A stretch of DNA of 64,000 nucleotides from CAILUG01 sp038125665 (GCA_038125665.1 JAYPEI010000005.1:88831-152830); one strand, 5' to 3'. Shown: positions 54,237 through 63,838, counted from the first letter of the stretch. Program-made: numbers and translations. Notes: a model not told the origin generated them from the letters alone.

Positions 54237-54782
54237 TCAAATTGTTCTGCGGGGGTTGTAAGTCCAATAAATCATACTTCCGAATGTAAGCTCTATAATG
54301 CCGCCCAATATTCCTCCAACTTCTTCGGGTAAGCCAAAATAAGTCAGCAAAATGGAGGCTAAAATAAAAGTAAATGCACATGCAGAATGCACTTTTAGTC
54401 CATATATTGTACGTAGAATTAAATAATGAGCCCCTTTCATAAGCATAAGAGCTGGATAGAAGTATAACGGGCTATGTTGGGCAATTATCAAAGTGATAAG
54501 AGCGCTGAATAAGTACCAGATATTACTATTGACCAATAAATGGCCTAAAGGGTTATCCTTGCGGTGCTTCCCAGTGCATTTCAAAATTCTACTTAAATGT
54601 AGCGATGCATACCATGAAACACTGCTAAGTATAATGAAAGTCAATGCGCCTGACCAAGGATCAAGAAGCCAGCTAACTATAGCTGCTAAGACCCATGCTA
54701 AACCAAAATATAATGCATAGGCACTTCCGCCGTAATAAGCCTGTCGCAACTCTAGTTGTGCAGCAGGAATGGACGACATCAT
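54237..54782 (-). CDS. Multi-pass inner-membrane protein of unknown function
   Basis: 181 residues with about six hydrophobic segments, for example LYFGLAWVLAAIVSWLL, GALTFIILSSVSWYASL and LYFYPALMLMKGAHYLIL, joined by short loops. By eye it recalls the DUF7010 group of small membrane proteins, but this is uncertain. No catalytic residues can be named. It is 12 bases downstream of yacG and may share its transcript, so it is probably an accessory gene that joined the mutT-yacG neighbourhood. Confidence 0.75.
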   Translation of the reverse strand: MMSSIPAAQLELRQAYYGGSAYALYFGLAWVLAAIVSWLLDPWSGALTFIILSSVSWYASLHLSRILKCTGKHRKDNPLGHLLVNSNIWYLFSALITLIIAQHSPLYFYPALMLMKGAHYLILRTIYGLKVHSACAFTFILASILLTYFGLPEEVGGILGGIIELTFGSMIYWTYNPRRTI

Positions 54783-54794
54783 TGATGGGGTTCC

Positions 54795-55019
54795 TTAATT
54801 AAGGTTAGTAGAGTTGGGGGAAGACGAGAGAATATCCGCAGAAAAAATTTCGCTCTCGCCCTCTGGAATAATATTACGTTCGAAAGCCCATTCTCCGAAG
54901 TCAGCCATTTGGCAGCGTTTGCTGCAAAAAGGTCTGAATTTTTCAGTCTCGCACCAAGTTATTTCGTTGCCGCAGTTAGGACACTTGATGATTGTGATTG
55001 TCTGAGGGTGGGTCGTCAT
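54795..55019 (-). CDS. yacG: DNA gyrase inhibitor YacG
   Basis: 74 residues. The zinc site is CPNC then CSKRC (C-x2-C ... C-x3-C), followed by MADFGEWAFE, which is diagnostic for YacG. E. coli YacG binds GyrB and protects gyrase from some inhibitors. The ATG at 55019 has GGAG about 9 bases upstream; a longer open frame runs into coaE in a different reading frame and is not family-like. It overlaps the end of coaE by 44 bases. Confidence 0.92.
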   Translation of the reverse strand: MTTHPQTITIIKCPNCGNEITWCETEKFRPFCSKRCQMADFGEWAFERNIIPEGESEIFSADILSSSPNSTNLN

Positions 55020-55650
55020 GCCAAAGTTTCTCCAGTTCTCTATACAATTGCATCGTTTGCTCTTGTAGACTTTCCAGTGTGCCACAGTTATGCAGTACAT
55101 AATCGGCTTTTTGTAACCGTTCATTTCGAGACATCTGTTTGCTGATGATAGTCTCTACCTGAGACTTGTCTACTTTATCACGCGCTTGAGTACGTTCTAG
55201 CTGTAGTATTTCCGTGGTATCTACAACAGCAATTTTATGAACCCAGTTGTAGTCTGAGGATTCCAATAGAAGTGGTGCCACAAGAACTACCCAAGGCGAA
55301 TCAGTGGATTCTATGCGAACCCTAATTTCTTGTTGAATGAGGGGGTGTAGCAAGGCTTCTAGCCAGAGTCTAGATTCCTCGTTACTGAAAATTTCAGTGC
55401 GAAGCAAGCTACGTTGCAGTTCACCATTTATAACAAAGTTTTTACCGAAATAGCCCTCAATGCTCGCTAGTGCAGGCTTCCCCGGAGTTACTAATTCTCT
55501 GGATATACTGTCAGCATCAATAATGGGTACCCCTTGTGCAGAAAATATTTCACAAATTGTACTTTTTCCACTGGCGATACCACCAGTAAGCCCCAGTACC
55601 CGAACGGTGGCATATTTTTGGTGTTGTTGCTCCTCTAAGGTGGTTTTCAT
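54976..55650 (-). CDS. coaE: Dephospho-CoA kinase
   Basis: 224 residues. Last enzyme of coenzyme A synthesis, phosphorylating the ribose 3'-hydroxyl. The P-loop GLTGGIASGKSTI (about 20-32), the DADSISRELV segment and VVLVAPLLLES are typical. The N-terminus has about 15 extra polar residues before the first strand. It lies between pilD and yacG, the order common in gammaproteobacteria. Confidence 0.95.
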   Translation of the reverse strand: MKTTLEEQQHQKYATVRVLGLTGGIASGKSTICEIFSAQGVPIIDADSISRELVTPGKPALASIEGYFGKNFVINGELQRSLLRTEIFSNEESRLWLEALLHPLIQQEIRVRIESTDSPWVVLVAPLLLESSDYNWVHKIAVVDTTEILQLERTQARDKVDKSQVETIISKQMSRNERLQKADYVLHNCGTLESLQEQTMQLYRELEKLWHDDPPSDNHNHQVS

Positions 55651-55666
55651 TATATTTCCCTTTTTC

Positions 55667-56542
55667 TCATGGGAACCATTCTATGACAGATTGCCAGAAA
55701 ATGAGTACAGCTCCAGCTAAAGCCAAGGCTGGGCCAAAGGGAATAGGAGTGTGTTGGTTGTGCCCACGTGTCAAGATGAGTATGAGACCCATAGCAATAC
55801 CGATAACTGAGGCATATAAGACGATCAATGGGAGAGAGTCGATACCAAGCCAGGCACCAAGAGCAGCTAGTAGCTTGAAATCGCCTGCTCCCATACCATC
55901 TAGGCCTCGTATCAGTTTGAAGAAAGCATTGATCAACCAAAAGCCACAATAACCAATAGCAGCACCCCATACCGCTGCGTAAAGTGAAGTGAAAATATCA
56001 TATGAGTTAACTAGAAGACCAAGCCATAGTAACGGTAAAGTGAGTTCATCTGGAAGTAGCTGGTGCTCAAAGTCAATAATAGTCATGGCAAGTAAAATCA
56101 GAATAAAACCATAAATGCACAGTGAATAAAGTGTGGGGCCAAAAGAGAAGAGTAGAGTAAGAGCATGAAAAACTGAGAATAATTCGATAAATAAATAGCG
56201 TCTACCGATAGACGCTTCACAATGACGACACTTTCCGAGAGTCCATAGGTAGCTCAAGATGGGAAGCAGATCACGCAGACCCAAACCCTTACCGCAACTA
56301 GGGCAATGAGATCCGGGTTGCCACAATGTGAGCGACGTTGCTTTGCCAGAAAGTAGAGAGTTTTTTGGGGTGAACTCAGTATCAATTTGTCTGCCTAGGA
56401 TTATCAGGGGCAAGCGATAGATTAGCATATTGCAAAAAGAGCCTAAGAGCATAGCAAGCACTACAACGATGGGTACTGTTAGGACATGAGGCAATTCGAG
56501 TGAGAGAGCATTCAATGTGCTGTTGATAAGTGAATCTAACAA
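55667..56542 (-). CDS. pilD: Prepilin peptidase / N-methyltransferase PilD
   Basis: 291 residues with about seven or eight membrane helices. It cuts and N-methylates type IV prepilins and type II secretion pseudopilins at the membrane. The N-terminal CPSC and CRHC pairs form the cytoplasmic zinc loop of the methyltransferase part. The catalytic aspartates are in DFEHQLLPDELTLP and the GxGD motif GMGAGDFKLLAALG. Upstream, pilB and pilC would be expected but are absent; a 366-base gap follows instead. Confidence 0.95.
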   Translation of the reverse strand: MLDSLINSTLNALSLELPHVLTVPIVVVLAMLLGSFCNMLIYRLPLIILGRQIDTEFTPKNSLLSGKATSLTLWQPGSHCPSCGKGLGLRDLLPILSYLWTLGKCRHCEASIGRRYLFIELFSVFHALTLLFSFGPTLYSLCIYGFILILLAMTIIDFEHQLLPDELTLPLLWLGLLVNSYDIFTSLYAAVWGAAIGYCGFWLINAFFKLIRGLDGMGAGDFKLLAALGAWLGIDSLPLIVLYASVIGIAMGLILILTRGHNQHTPIPFGPALALAGAVLIFWQSVIEWFP

Positions 56543-56908
56543 ATTTATTTCCTACTATAAATAGTACAACTGGGTTAACAGTAAACCTCTGATAGCGATT
56601 TAAAAGTCTCCCTCAGAATAATAGCTTTAATACCACTCTAACTTTTATCTGAGATAAGCCCCCTAATTTTTTTAAGTTACACGATGCTGGTAAGTTCGAA
56701 CAAGGATGAATAAGGTTTCAATATTAGACTGTGGAAAATAATTTCTTAAGTGAGTAATAAAATGGGTTCCAACAGTGTAATAGGAGTTGCTAATTGGTCA
56801 AGAACATGTACTTTATAATACTTTACCGCTTGACAGTAAGTTCTTTGAGTGGGAAAAAGAACATTAGAAGAAGATAGATAAATAATCATTATAAGAGTAG
56901 GGAACATA
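56543..56908. other. 366-base gap between pilD and the DUF1080 gene
   Basis: No gene or relic of pilB/pilC/pilA could be read on either strand. A TTGACA near 56832 has no matching -10 box at 17 bases. The gap must hold the divergent promoters of pilD and the DUF1080 gene. Confidence 0.4.
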
Positions 56909-57481
56909 ATGCGCATGATAAAATTTTTCCAAACAGCTCCTGTATTTCTAATGTTTACGTTGTTTGGTAGTTCTGTTGTCATAGCAGACATGCAAGACCT
57001 TTCAGGTAGCTTTGCAGCTTGGAGAATACTCGGAGATCCTAACTGGAGAGTAGAAGAAGGCGCTTTTGTTGCCGATGCTGGAAATGGGCAGCTTGTAACA
57101 GCAGATTCATTCGAGGATCTTCATATTTCTTTGGAATTTTGGGTAGATGAGTCTGCCAACAGTGGTGTCTTTCTGCGTGCAGCCGACCCGATGTCGATCA
57201 CTGATACTTCAGCTTATGAAGTAAATATCTTTGATACTCGACCTGATCAAACATACCGAACTGGAGGTGTTGTACATTTTGCTGCACCTCAAGTAAAAAT
57301 TGATACCTCTAATAAATGGAACACTTATGATATCACAATGCAAGGTGATCATTTGACTATCATACTAAACGGTGAAATCACTGTAGATATGCATGATAGC
57401 ACTTACTCAGAGGGTCCTTTCTCTCTGCAGTATGGAGCCGGGGTCGTTAAATTCCGAAATGTGAAAGTCGAACGACTGTAG
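56909..57481 (+). CDS. Exported DUF1080 (3-keto-disaccharide hydrolase-like) domain protein
   Basis: 190 residues with a signal peptide (about 1-26, cleavage after VVIADM-like VIA) and a single concanavalin/laminin-G-like domain: DLSGSFAAWRILGDPNWRVEEG, DLHISLEFWVDESANSGVFLRA, YEVNIFDT and the end KFRNVKVERL. DUF1080 proteins include sugar-binding domains and 3-keto-glycoside hydrolases, mostly exported. The substrate is unknown. It stands alone and interrupts the usual pilin-nadC order. Adjacent ATG codons at 56909 and 56915 are both possible. Confidence 0.85.
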   Translation: MRMIKFFQTAPVFLMFTLFGSSVVIADMQDLSGSFAAWRILGDPNWRVEEGAFVADAGNGQLVTADSFEDLHISLEFWVDESANSGVFLRAADPMSITDTSAYEVNIFDTRPDQTYRTGGVVHFAAPQVKIDTSNKWNTYDITMQGDHLTIILNGEITVDMHDSTYSEGPFSLQYGAGVVKFRNVKVERL

Positions 57482-57610
57482 GGTTAGTGCAACAGTTACC
57501 TAGAGGGTAAATTCAACTAGTTAGTGGCTGGCGGGGACTTGAAAAAAGAAAGCCGATTCGTAAAGTTAGTTAAGCTTTAGCGAAACCTTTAGCTACTCAG
57601 CTATAAGCTA

Positions 57611-58453
57611 CTAGTTGTTAATAAAGAGTAAACTAAAGTCTGTCGCTTGGAGATTTTTTGTCAAAGCACCTATAGATAGGTAATCAACTCCTGTTCGTGC
57701 TACCTCCAGCATAGTGTCAGTGTTGTAGCCACCAGAGGCTTCTAATTTAGCTCGACCAGCGTTCATAGTAATAGCTACTTGAATTTCTTGTACACTAAAA
57801 TTATCAAGCATTATGATATCTGCTTTTGCTGCTATAGCTTCTTCAAGTTGGAAAAGAGTTTCTACCTCCACTTCAATCAGCTTGTCAGGATTACTTCGCC
57901 TAGCAGTGCTCAGGGCCTCAGAAATCCCGCCACACGCATTGATATGATTTTCCTTTATAAGAAATGCATCGTACAGGCCTATCCGATGATTATCGCAACC
58001 ACCTATTCCAACGGCATATTTTTGCGCCAATCTTAAGCCTGGTATAGTTTTGCGAGTATCAAGTAAGGTAATCGATGTCTCTTTCACAAGTTCTGCATAG
58101 TGATGTGCAGTGGTTGCAACTCCAGAGAGTAGTTGAAGAAAGTTCAATGCACAGCGCTCAGCAGTCAATAGTGAACGGGCGGGGCCTCTAGCAATAAAAA
58201 CTCTACTATCTGGCTTCATTAGACTCCCTTCCTCCTGTAGCCATTCAACTGTAATTTTAGAGTCCACTTGTGAAAACACTTCGTCAACCCAAGGCCTACC
58301 GCAAAGAATAGCTTTTTCTCGATTCAGTAAGGTGGCTGTAGCATGTTGCTCGGCAGGTACAAGTGCTGCCGTAATATCACCACTACCAATGTCTTCAGCC
58401 AGTGCTGCGCGAACATTAGCGGAGAGGTCGGCAAAAAAATTAATCGTGGACAT
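57611..58453 (-). CDS. nadC: Nicotinate-nucleotide pyrophosphorylase (carboxylating)
   Basis: 280 residues. Converts quinolinate and PRPP to nicotinate mononucleotide in NAD synthesis. ALAEDIGSGDITAALVP at the start, LNFLQLLSGVAT, LLDTRKTIPGLRLAQKYAV and HINACGG are diagnostic, and VEVETLFQLEEA and LEASGGYN follow. The ATG at 58453 has GGAG about 9 bases upstream; a 15-residue in-frame extension is unlikely. nadC next to ampD is the standard order. Confidence 0.96.
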   Translation of the reverse strand: MSTINFFADLSANVRAALAEDIGSGDITAALVPAEQHATATLLNREKAILCGRPWVDEVFSQVDSKITVEWLQEEGSLMKPDSRVFIARGPARSLLTAERCALNFLQLLSGVATTAHHYAELVKETSITLLDTRKTIPGLRLAQKYAVGIGGCDNHRIGLYDAFLIKENHINACGGISEALSTARRSNPDKLIEVEVETLFQLEEAIAAKADIIMLDNFSVQEIQVAITMNAGRAKLEASGGYNTDTMLEVARTGVDYLSIGALTKNLQATDFSLLFINN

Positions 58454-58481
58454 AATATTTCTCCAACTTACCGTACACACT

Positions 58482-58487
58482 ATTATA
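58482..58487 (-). promoter_or_regulatory. TATAAT -10 box of nadC
   Basis: A perfect minus-strand TATAAT lies 29 bases upstream of the nadC ATG, with TG just ahead of it. No good -35 box is at 16-18 bases. Confidence 0.4.
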
Positions 58488-58753
58488 CAGGCACTCAAGT
58501 ACAGTAGAAAAATTTAAAGTTTGGAGCTGATACAGAGTTACCTGGCGTGCACTTTTTCTTTTCAGTGAAGCCATGCACCTCTTGGTGTTTTTTCACAGAA
58601 AAGCCCTAGCTGAGTTTGGTGTCATCTGTTAGAGCGGTAAAACCTCAGACCCTTAGGCGATACTCCAAGCTTAAGTTAATATATAAATCAAAGAAAATAG
58701 CTTATTCTAAGATGGAGTCGCCAATTATATTCAATATAAAGAGTACATTATGA

Positions 58754-59302
58754 ATGTCTATTGCTATAGAAAACCACTGGATTAATTTAGCTCGTGTGAT
58801 CCCTTCACCAAACTATGGACCGAGGCCAAGCGGGGTAGAAGCTGATTTAATTGTCATTCACAATATTAGCCTCCCTCCAGGTGAGTATGGAGGTGGTCAT
58901 ATTGAAGCTTTATTCACTAATAAATTAAATACAGAATTACATCCCTTTTTCAAGGAGATAGAGAACTTGAAGGTCTCTTCGCATCTAGTTATCGAGCGTG
59001 ATGGTTCTTTACTACAGTTTGTGGGATTAGATCAGCGGGCTTGGCATGCTGGGTGGTCTGAATTTGAGGGGCGCCCCGCCTGTAACGATTTCTCCATTGG
59101 GATAGAGCTTGAGGGAAGTGATTTAGAACCTTTTACCAATCTGCAATATGAGATGCTCAATAAAGTGCTTATTTGTTTGCTGAAGACATACACCAAATTA
59201 AGTAAGGAGCGTCTTGTCGGGCATAGCGACATTGCTCCTGGAAGAAAAACTGATCCAGGTCCTTACTTTGATTGGTCGAGAGTCAAAAAAGAACTACCTT
59301 GA
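58754..59302 (+). CDS. ampD: 1,6-anhydro-N-acetylmuramyl-L-alanine amidase AmpD
   Basis: 182 residues, cytoplasmic zinc amidase that recycles anhydro-muropeptides; loss induces AmpC beta-lactamase in species with AmpR. Zinc ligands His36 (VIHNIS), His157 and Asp167 (GHSDIAPGRKTDPGP) and catalytic Glu118 (IGIELEG) are all kept. Two overlapping ATG codons occur at the start; the one at 58754 is in frame. ampE, often next, is absent here. Confidence 0.95.
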   Translation: MSIAIENHWINLARVIPSPNYGPRPSGVEADLIVIHNISLPPGEYGGGHIEALFTNKLNTELHPFFKEIENLKVSSHLVIERDGSLLQFVGLDQRAWHAGWSEFEGRPACNDFSIGIELEGSDLEPFTNLQYEMLNKVLICLLKTYTKLSKERLVGHSDIAPGRKTDPGPYFDWSRVKKELP

Positions 59303-59366
59303 CTACAAACTGCAAGTGCCTGATTTACAGGCATCTCCTTAAAGCATCACAATATAATTTCAAACC

Positions 59367-59385
59367 TTTGTAGTTAAACTACAAA
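59367..59385 (+). promoter_or_regulatory. Perfect palindrome upstream of aceE, probable operator
   Basis: TTTGTAGTT and AACTACAAA are exact inverted copies around one central base. It lies 121 bases before aceE. The form is that of a dimeric repressor site, for example of a GntR-type regulator like PdhR, though the E. coli PdhR box is different. No regulator gene is adjacent. Confidence 0.55.
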
Positions 59386-59438
59386 ATAGGTCAACATTGT
59401 TGGAATTTATGCTAACTTTGCATTAGAATTCTCAGCAC

Positions 59439-59455
59439 TTGTAATTTGACTACAC
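59439..59455 (+). promoter_or_regulatory. Second, imperfect copy of the aceE operator
   Basis: TTGTAATTTGACTACAC agrees with the first site at 13 of 17 positions. The centre-to-centre distance is about 71 bases, near seven helical turns, which would suit looping. A TTGAC within it may also serve as a -35 box. Confidence 0.45.
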
Positions 59456-59506
59456 TGTTTTGACCTATACCATGGGTCATAATGAGTCGTAAGAGGGCAA
59501 TGCGTT

Positions 59507-62188
59507 ATGACAAATGATATACGCGACATAGACCCCTTAGAGACGCAGGAGTGGTTGGACGCTTTTTCTAGCGTCATCCGCAATCAGGGCGTAGATCGCG
59601 CCCAATTCCTGCTGCAATCTTTGGTCAACAAGGCCACAGAGAAAGGGCAACAGTTACCGGTCGAGTCTTTGACAACACCTTACCGGAATACTATTCCTGT
59701 AAGCGAACAAACTCCGCTACCTGGAGATGCTTACAAAGAGAGGGCGATTCGCGGGATCGTGCGTTGGAATGCCCTGGCCATGGTGATGCGAGCAAACAAG
59801 CTGGGTTACGACTTAGGTGGTCACATTTCCACTTTCTCTTCATCGGCGACCCTTTACGATGTTGGGTTCAATCATTTTTTTCGTGGTCCAAGTGGCGACT
59901 TTTTGGGAGATTTGGTCTATTTCCAAGGCCACGCTTCCCCAGGCATGTATTCTCGTGCCTTCCTTGAGGGGCGTTTCACCGAGGCCCAACTAGATAAATT
60001 TCGCCAAGAAGTTGATGGCGATGGTTTGAGTTCATATCCCCATCCATGGTTAATGCCTGATTTTTGGCAGTTCCCAACAGTTTCTATGGGGCTTGGGCCT
60101 TTGCAAGCCATATACATGGCGCATACTCTAAAGTACCTCGATAATCGAGGACTTGTGAAACAAGGTGATCGTCAAATTTGGGCTTTCCTGGGCGATGGGG
60201 AATGTGATGAGCCAGAAACTCTGGGAGCCATTTCTCTCGCTGCTCGAGAGGGGCTTGGTAATCTCAATTTTGTTATCAACTGTAACCTTCAGCGACTAGA
60301 TGGACCTGTTCGCGGTAATGGTAAAATAATTCAAGAGTTGGAAGGTATCTTTCGTGGTGCTGGATGGAATGTCATCAAAGTAGTTTGGGGACGCCATTGG
60401 GATAACCTTTTAGCGCGGGATAAAGATGGCTTACTACAACGGCGAATGGATGAAGTTGTTGATGGGGATTTCCAGACATATCGTGCTCGCGGTGGTGCTT
60501 ATACTCGGGAGCATTTCTTTGGTAAGCACCCAGAGTTGCTTAAAATGGTGGAACATCTCTCAGATGATGATTTGATGCAGCTAAATCGTGGTGGACATGA
60601 TCCTCACAAGGTTTATGCAGCTTACAAGCAGGCTGTTGAATGTACCGATCGTCCGACAGTGGTTTTGGCCAAAACTATCAAGGGTTATGCCTTCTCTTCA
60701 GTTGAAGGAGTTAACGCGACTCACTCAGCCAAGAAACTGGCTCTGGACGAACTAAGGTCTTTTAGAGATCGATTTAACTTGCCTATTCCTGACGATAAAC
60801 TGGAAGAAGTTCCCTATTATCGTCCGGCTCAAGATAGTGGTGAAATGCAATACTTGCAGAAAGTAAGAGAGCGTTTGGGAGGAGCTATACCGCAGCGCCG
60901 CACTCAAACTGAAAAACTATCTATCCCTGATTTGTCTGCTTTTGATGCTCAGCTCAAGGGTAGTGGAGAACGAGAAATTTCTACTACGATGGCTTTTGTT
61001 CGTTTGTTGAGTAACTTGGTCAAAGATAAAGAGATTGGTCATCGGATTATTCCTATAGTACCGGATGAAGCACGTACATTTGGTATGGAAGGTATGTTTC
61101 GTCAGATCGGTATCTACTCAGCGAAGGGTCAGTTATATGATCCGGCCGATTCTGGTCAGGTGATGTATTATCGCGAGGATAAGAAAGGACAGCTATTAGA
61201 AGAGGGTATTAATGAAGCCGGTGCTATGAGCTCATGGATTTCTGCCGCTACTTCATACAGTGTGAACAACTATCCATTAATTCCTTTCTATATTTACTAT
61301 TCCATGTTTGGCTTTCAACGTGTTGGAGATCTCTGCTGGGCAGCAGGTGATCTACGCGCTCGCGGATTTCTAATAGGTGCTACGGCAGGACGAACGACTC
61401 TGAATGGTGAAGGTCTGCAACATGAAGATGGTCATAGTCACTTAGTGGCAGCTACCATTCCTAATTGTGTGAGTTATGATCCTACTTATTCTTACGAACT
61501 CGCAGTGATCATCCAAGATGGGATGCGCCGCATGTATCAAAACGATGAGAGTGTCTGGTACTACCTCACTACCATGAATGAAAACTATGTGCAGCCAGAT
61601 ATGCCTAAAGGTTCAGAGGAAGGTATCCTGAAAGGAATCTATTTGCTTGAGGATGGAAAAAGCAAAGAATACAAAGTTGCCAAGGCTCTAGGGCATGTAC
61701 GCTTGTTAGGTAGCGGTACTATTCTAAGAGAAGTACGTGCAGCTGCAGCCTACCTACGTCAAGAATATAAAATAACCGTTGATGTATACAGTGCCACCAG
61801 TATGAATGAGCTTGCTCGTGACGGTAATTCGGCTGAACGATGGAACATGATGCATCCAGAGTCTGACAGACAGCGGATACCTTTTGTTACACAACTGCTT
61901 GGTGAAAGTAATGCTCCTGTCATAGCTGCTACCGATTACATGAAACTTTACTCTGATCAGATTCGTGCCTATGTACCAGCTCCTTATAAAGTCTTAGGAA
62001 CAGATGGTTTTGGGCGTTCAGATAGTCGAGAGAAGCTACGAACTTTCTTTGAGGTGAACTGGAAATATGTCACTGTGGCAGCTCTTAATGAGTTAGCAAA
62101 AATTGGAACATTGAAAACTTCCGACATTACGGTTGCCATCAAAAAATTAGGGCTAGATCCCGAGAAAACTAACCCGGTGTTGGTATAG
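59507..62188 (+). CDS. aceE: Pyruvate dehydrogenase E1 component (homodimeric)
   Basis: 893 residues, the size of the single-chain E1 of enterobacteria and Pseudomonas. It decarboxylates pyruvate with thiamine diphosphate and acetylates the E2 lipoyl groups. The ThDP-Mg motif starts at Gly229-Asp230-Gly231 (GDGECDEPE) and ends near NCNLQRLDGPVRGNG. GHISTFSSSATLYDVG and EDGHSHLVAATIPNC are also conserved. GAGGG lies about 10 bases before the ATG. It is followed by aceF; lpd is not next, so E3 is elsewhere. Confidence 0.98.
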   Translation: MTNDIRDIDPLETQEWLDAFSSVIRNQGVDRAQFLLQSLVNKATEKGQQLPVESLTTPYRNTIPVSEQTPLPGDAYKERAIRGIVRWNALAMVMRANKLGYDLGGHISTFSSSATLYDVGFNHFFRGPSGDFLGDLVYFQGHASPGMYSRAFLEGRFTEAQLDKFRQEVDGDGLSSYPHPWLMPDFWQFPTVSMGLGPLQAIYMAHTLKYLDNRGLVKQGDRQIWAFLGDGECDEPETLGAISLAAREGLGNLNFVINCNLQRLDGPVRGNGKIIQELEGIFRGAGWNVIKVVWGRHWDNLLARDKDGLLQRRMDEVVDGDFQTYRARGGAYTREHFFGKHPELLKMVEHLSDDDLMQLNRGGHDPHKVYAAYKQAVECTDRPTVVLAKTIKGYAFSSVEGVNATHSAKKLALDELRSFRDRFNLPIPDDKLEEVPYYRPAQDSGEMQYLQKVRERLGGAIPQRRTQTEKLSIPDLSAFDAQLKGSGEREISTTMAFVRLLSNLVKDKEIGHRIIPIVPDEARTFGMEGMFRQIGIYSAKGQLYDPADSGQVMYYREDKKGQLLEEGINEAGAMSSWISAATSYSVNNYPLIPFYIYYSMFGFQRVGDLCWAAGDLRARGFLIGATAGRTTLNGEGLQHEDGHSHLVAATIPNCVSYDPTYSYELAVIIQDGMRRMYQNDESVWYYLTTMNENYVQPDMPKGSEEGILKGIYLLEDGKSKEYKVAKALGHVRLLGSGTILREVRAAAAYLRQEYKITVDVYSATSMNELARDGNSAERWNMMHPESDRQRIPFVTQLLGESNAPVIAATDYMKLYSDQIRAYVPAPYKVLGTDGFGRSDSREKLRTFFEVNWKYVTVAALNELAKIGTLKTSDITVAIKKLGLDPEKTNPVLV

Positions 62189-62215
62189 ACTGAGATAGAT
62201 TTAGGAGTGTGAAAC

Positions 62216-63838
62216 GTGACAGTTGAAACCATTCAAATACCGGATCTTGGCTCAGACGATGCCGTTGAAGTCATCGAGATTCTGGTTAAAGTTGGGGACT
62301 GCCTAACAGCTCATGATAATGTTGCTGTGCTTGAAAGTGACAAAGCGGCTATGGAAATTCCATGCTCTGCAGAGGGTGTTGTAAAAAAAATCCTTATCAA
62401 AGTTGGTGATCAAGTAAAAAGTGGTATGCCATTGTTGGAGCTAGAATTGTCTGGTGTTATCGAGGTTGAGACACCGGAGCAGCCTGCGAAGACAGAGGCT
62501 AAGCAATCACCATTTGAGGAACCGCGGCCTGAAAGGCAGGATGAAGAGACTAAAAGTTCTAGTTCAATCCAGCAAGTCTTGTTACCTGATCTCGGTACAA
62601 GTGATGAAGTGGAAGTTATTGAGATTCTGGTATCAGAAGGTGAGCTAATCACTGCAGAGAGTGGGCTGGTTACTCTTGAAACCGATAAAGCTGCGATGGA
62701 TGTCCCTGCGTCTGTTGGGGGCAAGCTCGTTAAGCTTTATCTCAAGGTCGGAGAGAAAGTTAAGACAGGGCAACATGTAGCTGATATCGAAGTAACAGAT
62801 ATCGTTCGCCAAGATTCAACAGAAGCTAGTGAGCAAGTAACCACTAGACATGAAAATAAAGCTGGTGTGCTTGAAACATCGATTGTGCCAGCACCTGACG
62901 ATTTGTTGACTATTGATCCTGCCTCTCAGGAAGAGGTCTACGCTGGCCCAGCTGTTCGTAAGTTGGCTCGTGAACTTGGTGTTGATCTACGCCAAGTAAC
63001 TGGTTCAGGTAGTCGTCAGCGTATACAAAAAGAAGATGTTCATGAGTTTGTTAAAGGCTTCCTCCAATCAACGCCGGTTACTCCCTTGATAGTAGGAGTT
63101 GGCGGATTACCACAGGTCGAAGATATTGATTTTGGTCGTTTTGGTTCTGTAGCTGAAGTAGAGTTAACTAAACTACAACGAGTAACAGCTCAAAATATGA
63201 CCAAGAGCTGGCTAAATGTCCCCAGAGTTACTCAGTTTGATGAGGCTGACATTACAGAATTAGAAAACTTTCGAGCGGAACAAAAAGTTCTTGCTGATAA
63301 TCGGGGCATTAAGTTAAGCCCGCTACCTTTTATTGTCAAAGCTTCAGCTTTAACCTTGCGAGAATATCCTCAATTTAATGTGTCCATTCATTCCTCAGGA
63401 TTAAAACTGATTCAAAAGAATTATGTGCATATCGGTGTGGCAGTTGCAACGCCTACAGGATTAATGGTTCCGGTAATACGTGATGCCGATAAATTAACAG
63501 TTTGGGAAATTGCCGAAAAAATTCAGCAGTTGGCTGCTAGGGCTAAGGACCGTAAACTGAGTCGAGAGGATATGGAAGGAGCTTGTTTCACGGTTTCTTC
63601 TCTAGGTAGCATGGGCGGCTTGGGTTTCACACCGATAATCAATACACCTGAGGTGGCTATTTTAGGAGTTTCAAGAGCCACGGTTAAGCCGGTCTGGAAT
63701 GGTAAAGATTTCATGCCTAGAACTATGCTGCCGTATTCGCTGGCTTACGATCATCGTGCTGTAAATGGGATTGACGGTGGAATGTTTGCTACACATTTAG
63801 GTAAGCTGTTGTCAGATATCAGGCTAATGCTACTTTAG
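62216..63838 (+). CDS. aceF: Pyruvate dehydrogenase E2 (dihydrolipoamide acetyltransferase)
   Basis: 540 residues from GTG. Two lipoyl domains carry Lys43 (ESDKAAMEIP) and Lys158 (ETDKAAMDVP). They are joined by acidic, Glu/Ser-rich linkers to an E1/E3-binding domain (GPAVRKLARELGVDLRQV, about 243-280) and a C-terminal catalytic domain with SLAYDHRAVNGIDG (His513). It passes acetyl groups to CoA. It begins 27 bases after aceE. Confidence 0.97.
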   Translation: MTVETIQIPDLGSDDAVEVIEILVKVGDCLTAHDNVAVLESDKAAMEIPCSAEGVVKKILIKVGDQVKSGMPLLELELSGVIEVETPEQPAKTEAKQSPFEEPRPERQDEETKSSSSIQQVLLPDLGTSDEVEVIEILVSEGELITAESGLVTLETDKAAMDVPASVGGKLVKLYLKVGEKVKTGQHVADIEVTDIVRQDSTEASEQVTTRHENKAGVLETSIVPAPDDLLTIDPASQEEVYAGPAVRKLARELGVDLRQVTGSGSRQRIQKEDVHEFVKGFLQSTPVTPLIVGVGGLPQVEDIDFGRFGSVAEVELTKLQRVTAQNMTKSWLNVPRVTQFDEADITELENFRAEQKVLADNRGIKLSPLPFIVKASALTLREYPQFNVSIHSSGLKLIQKNYVHIGVAVATPTGLMVPVIRDADKLTVWEIAEKIQQLAARAKDRKLSREDMEGACFTVSSLGSMGGLGFTPIINTPEVAILGVSRATVKPVWNGKDFMPRTMLPYSLAYDHRAVNGIDGGMFATHLGKLLSDIRLMLL

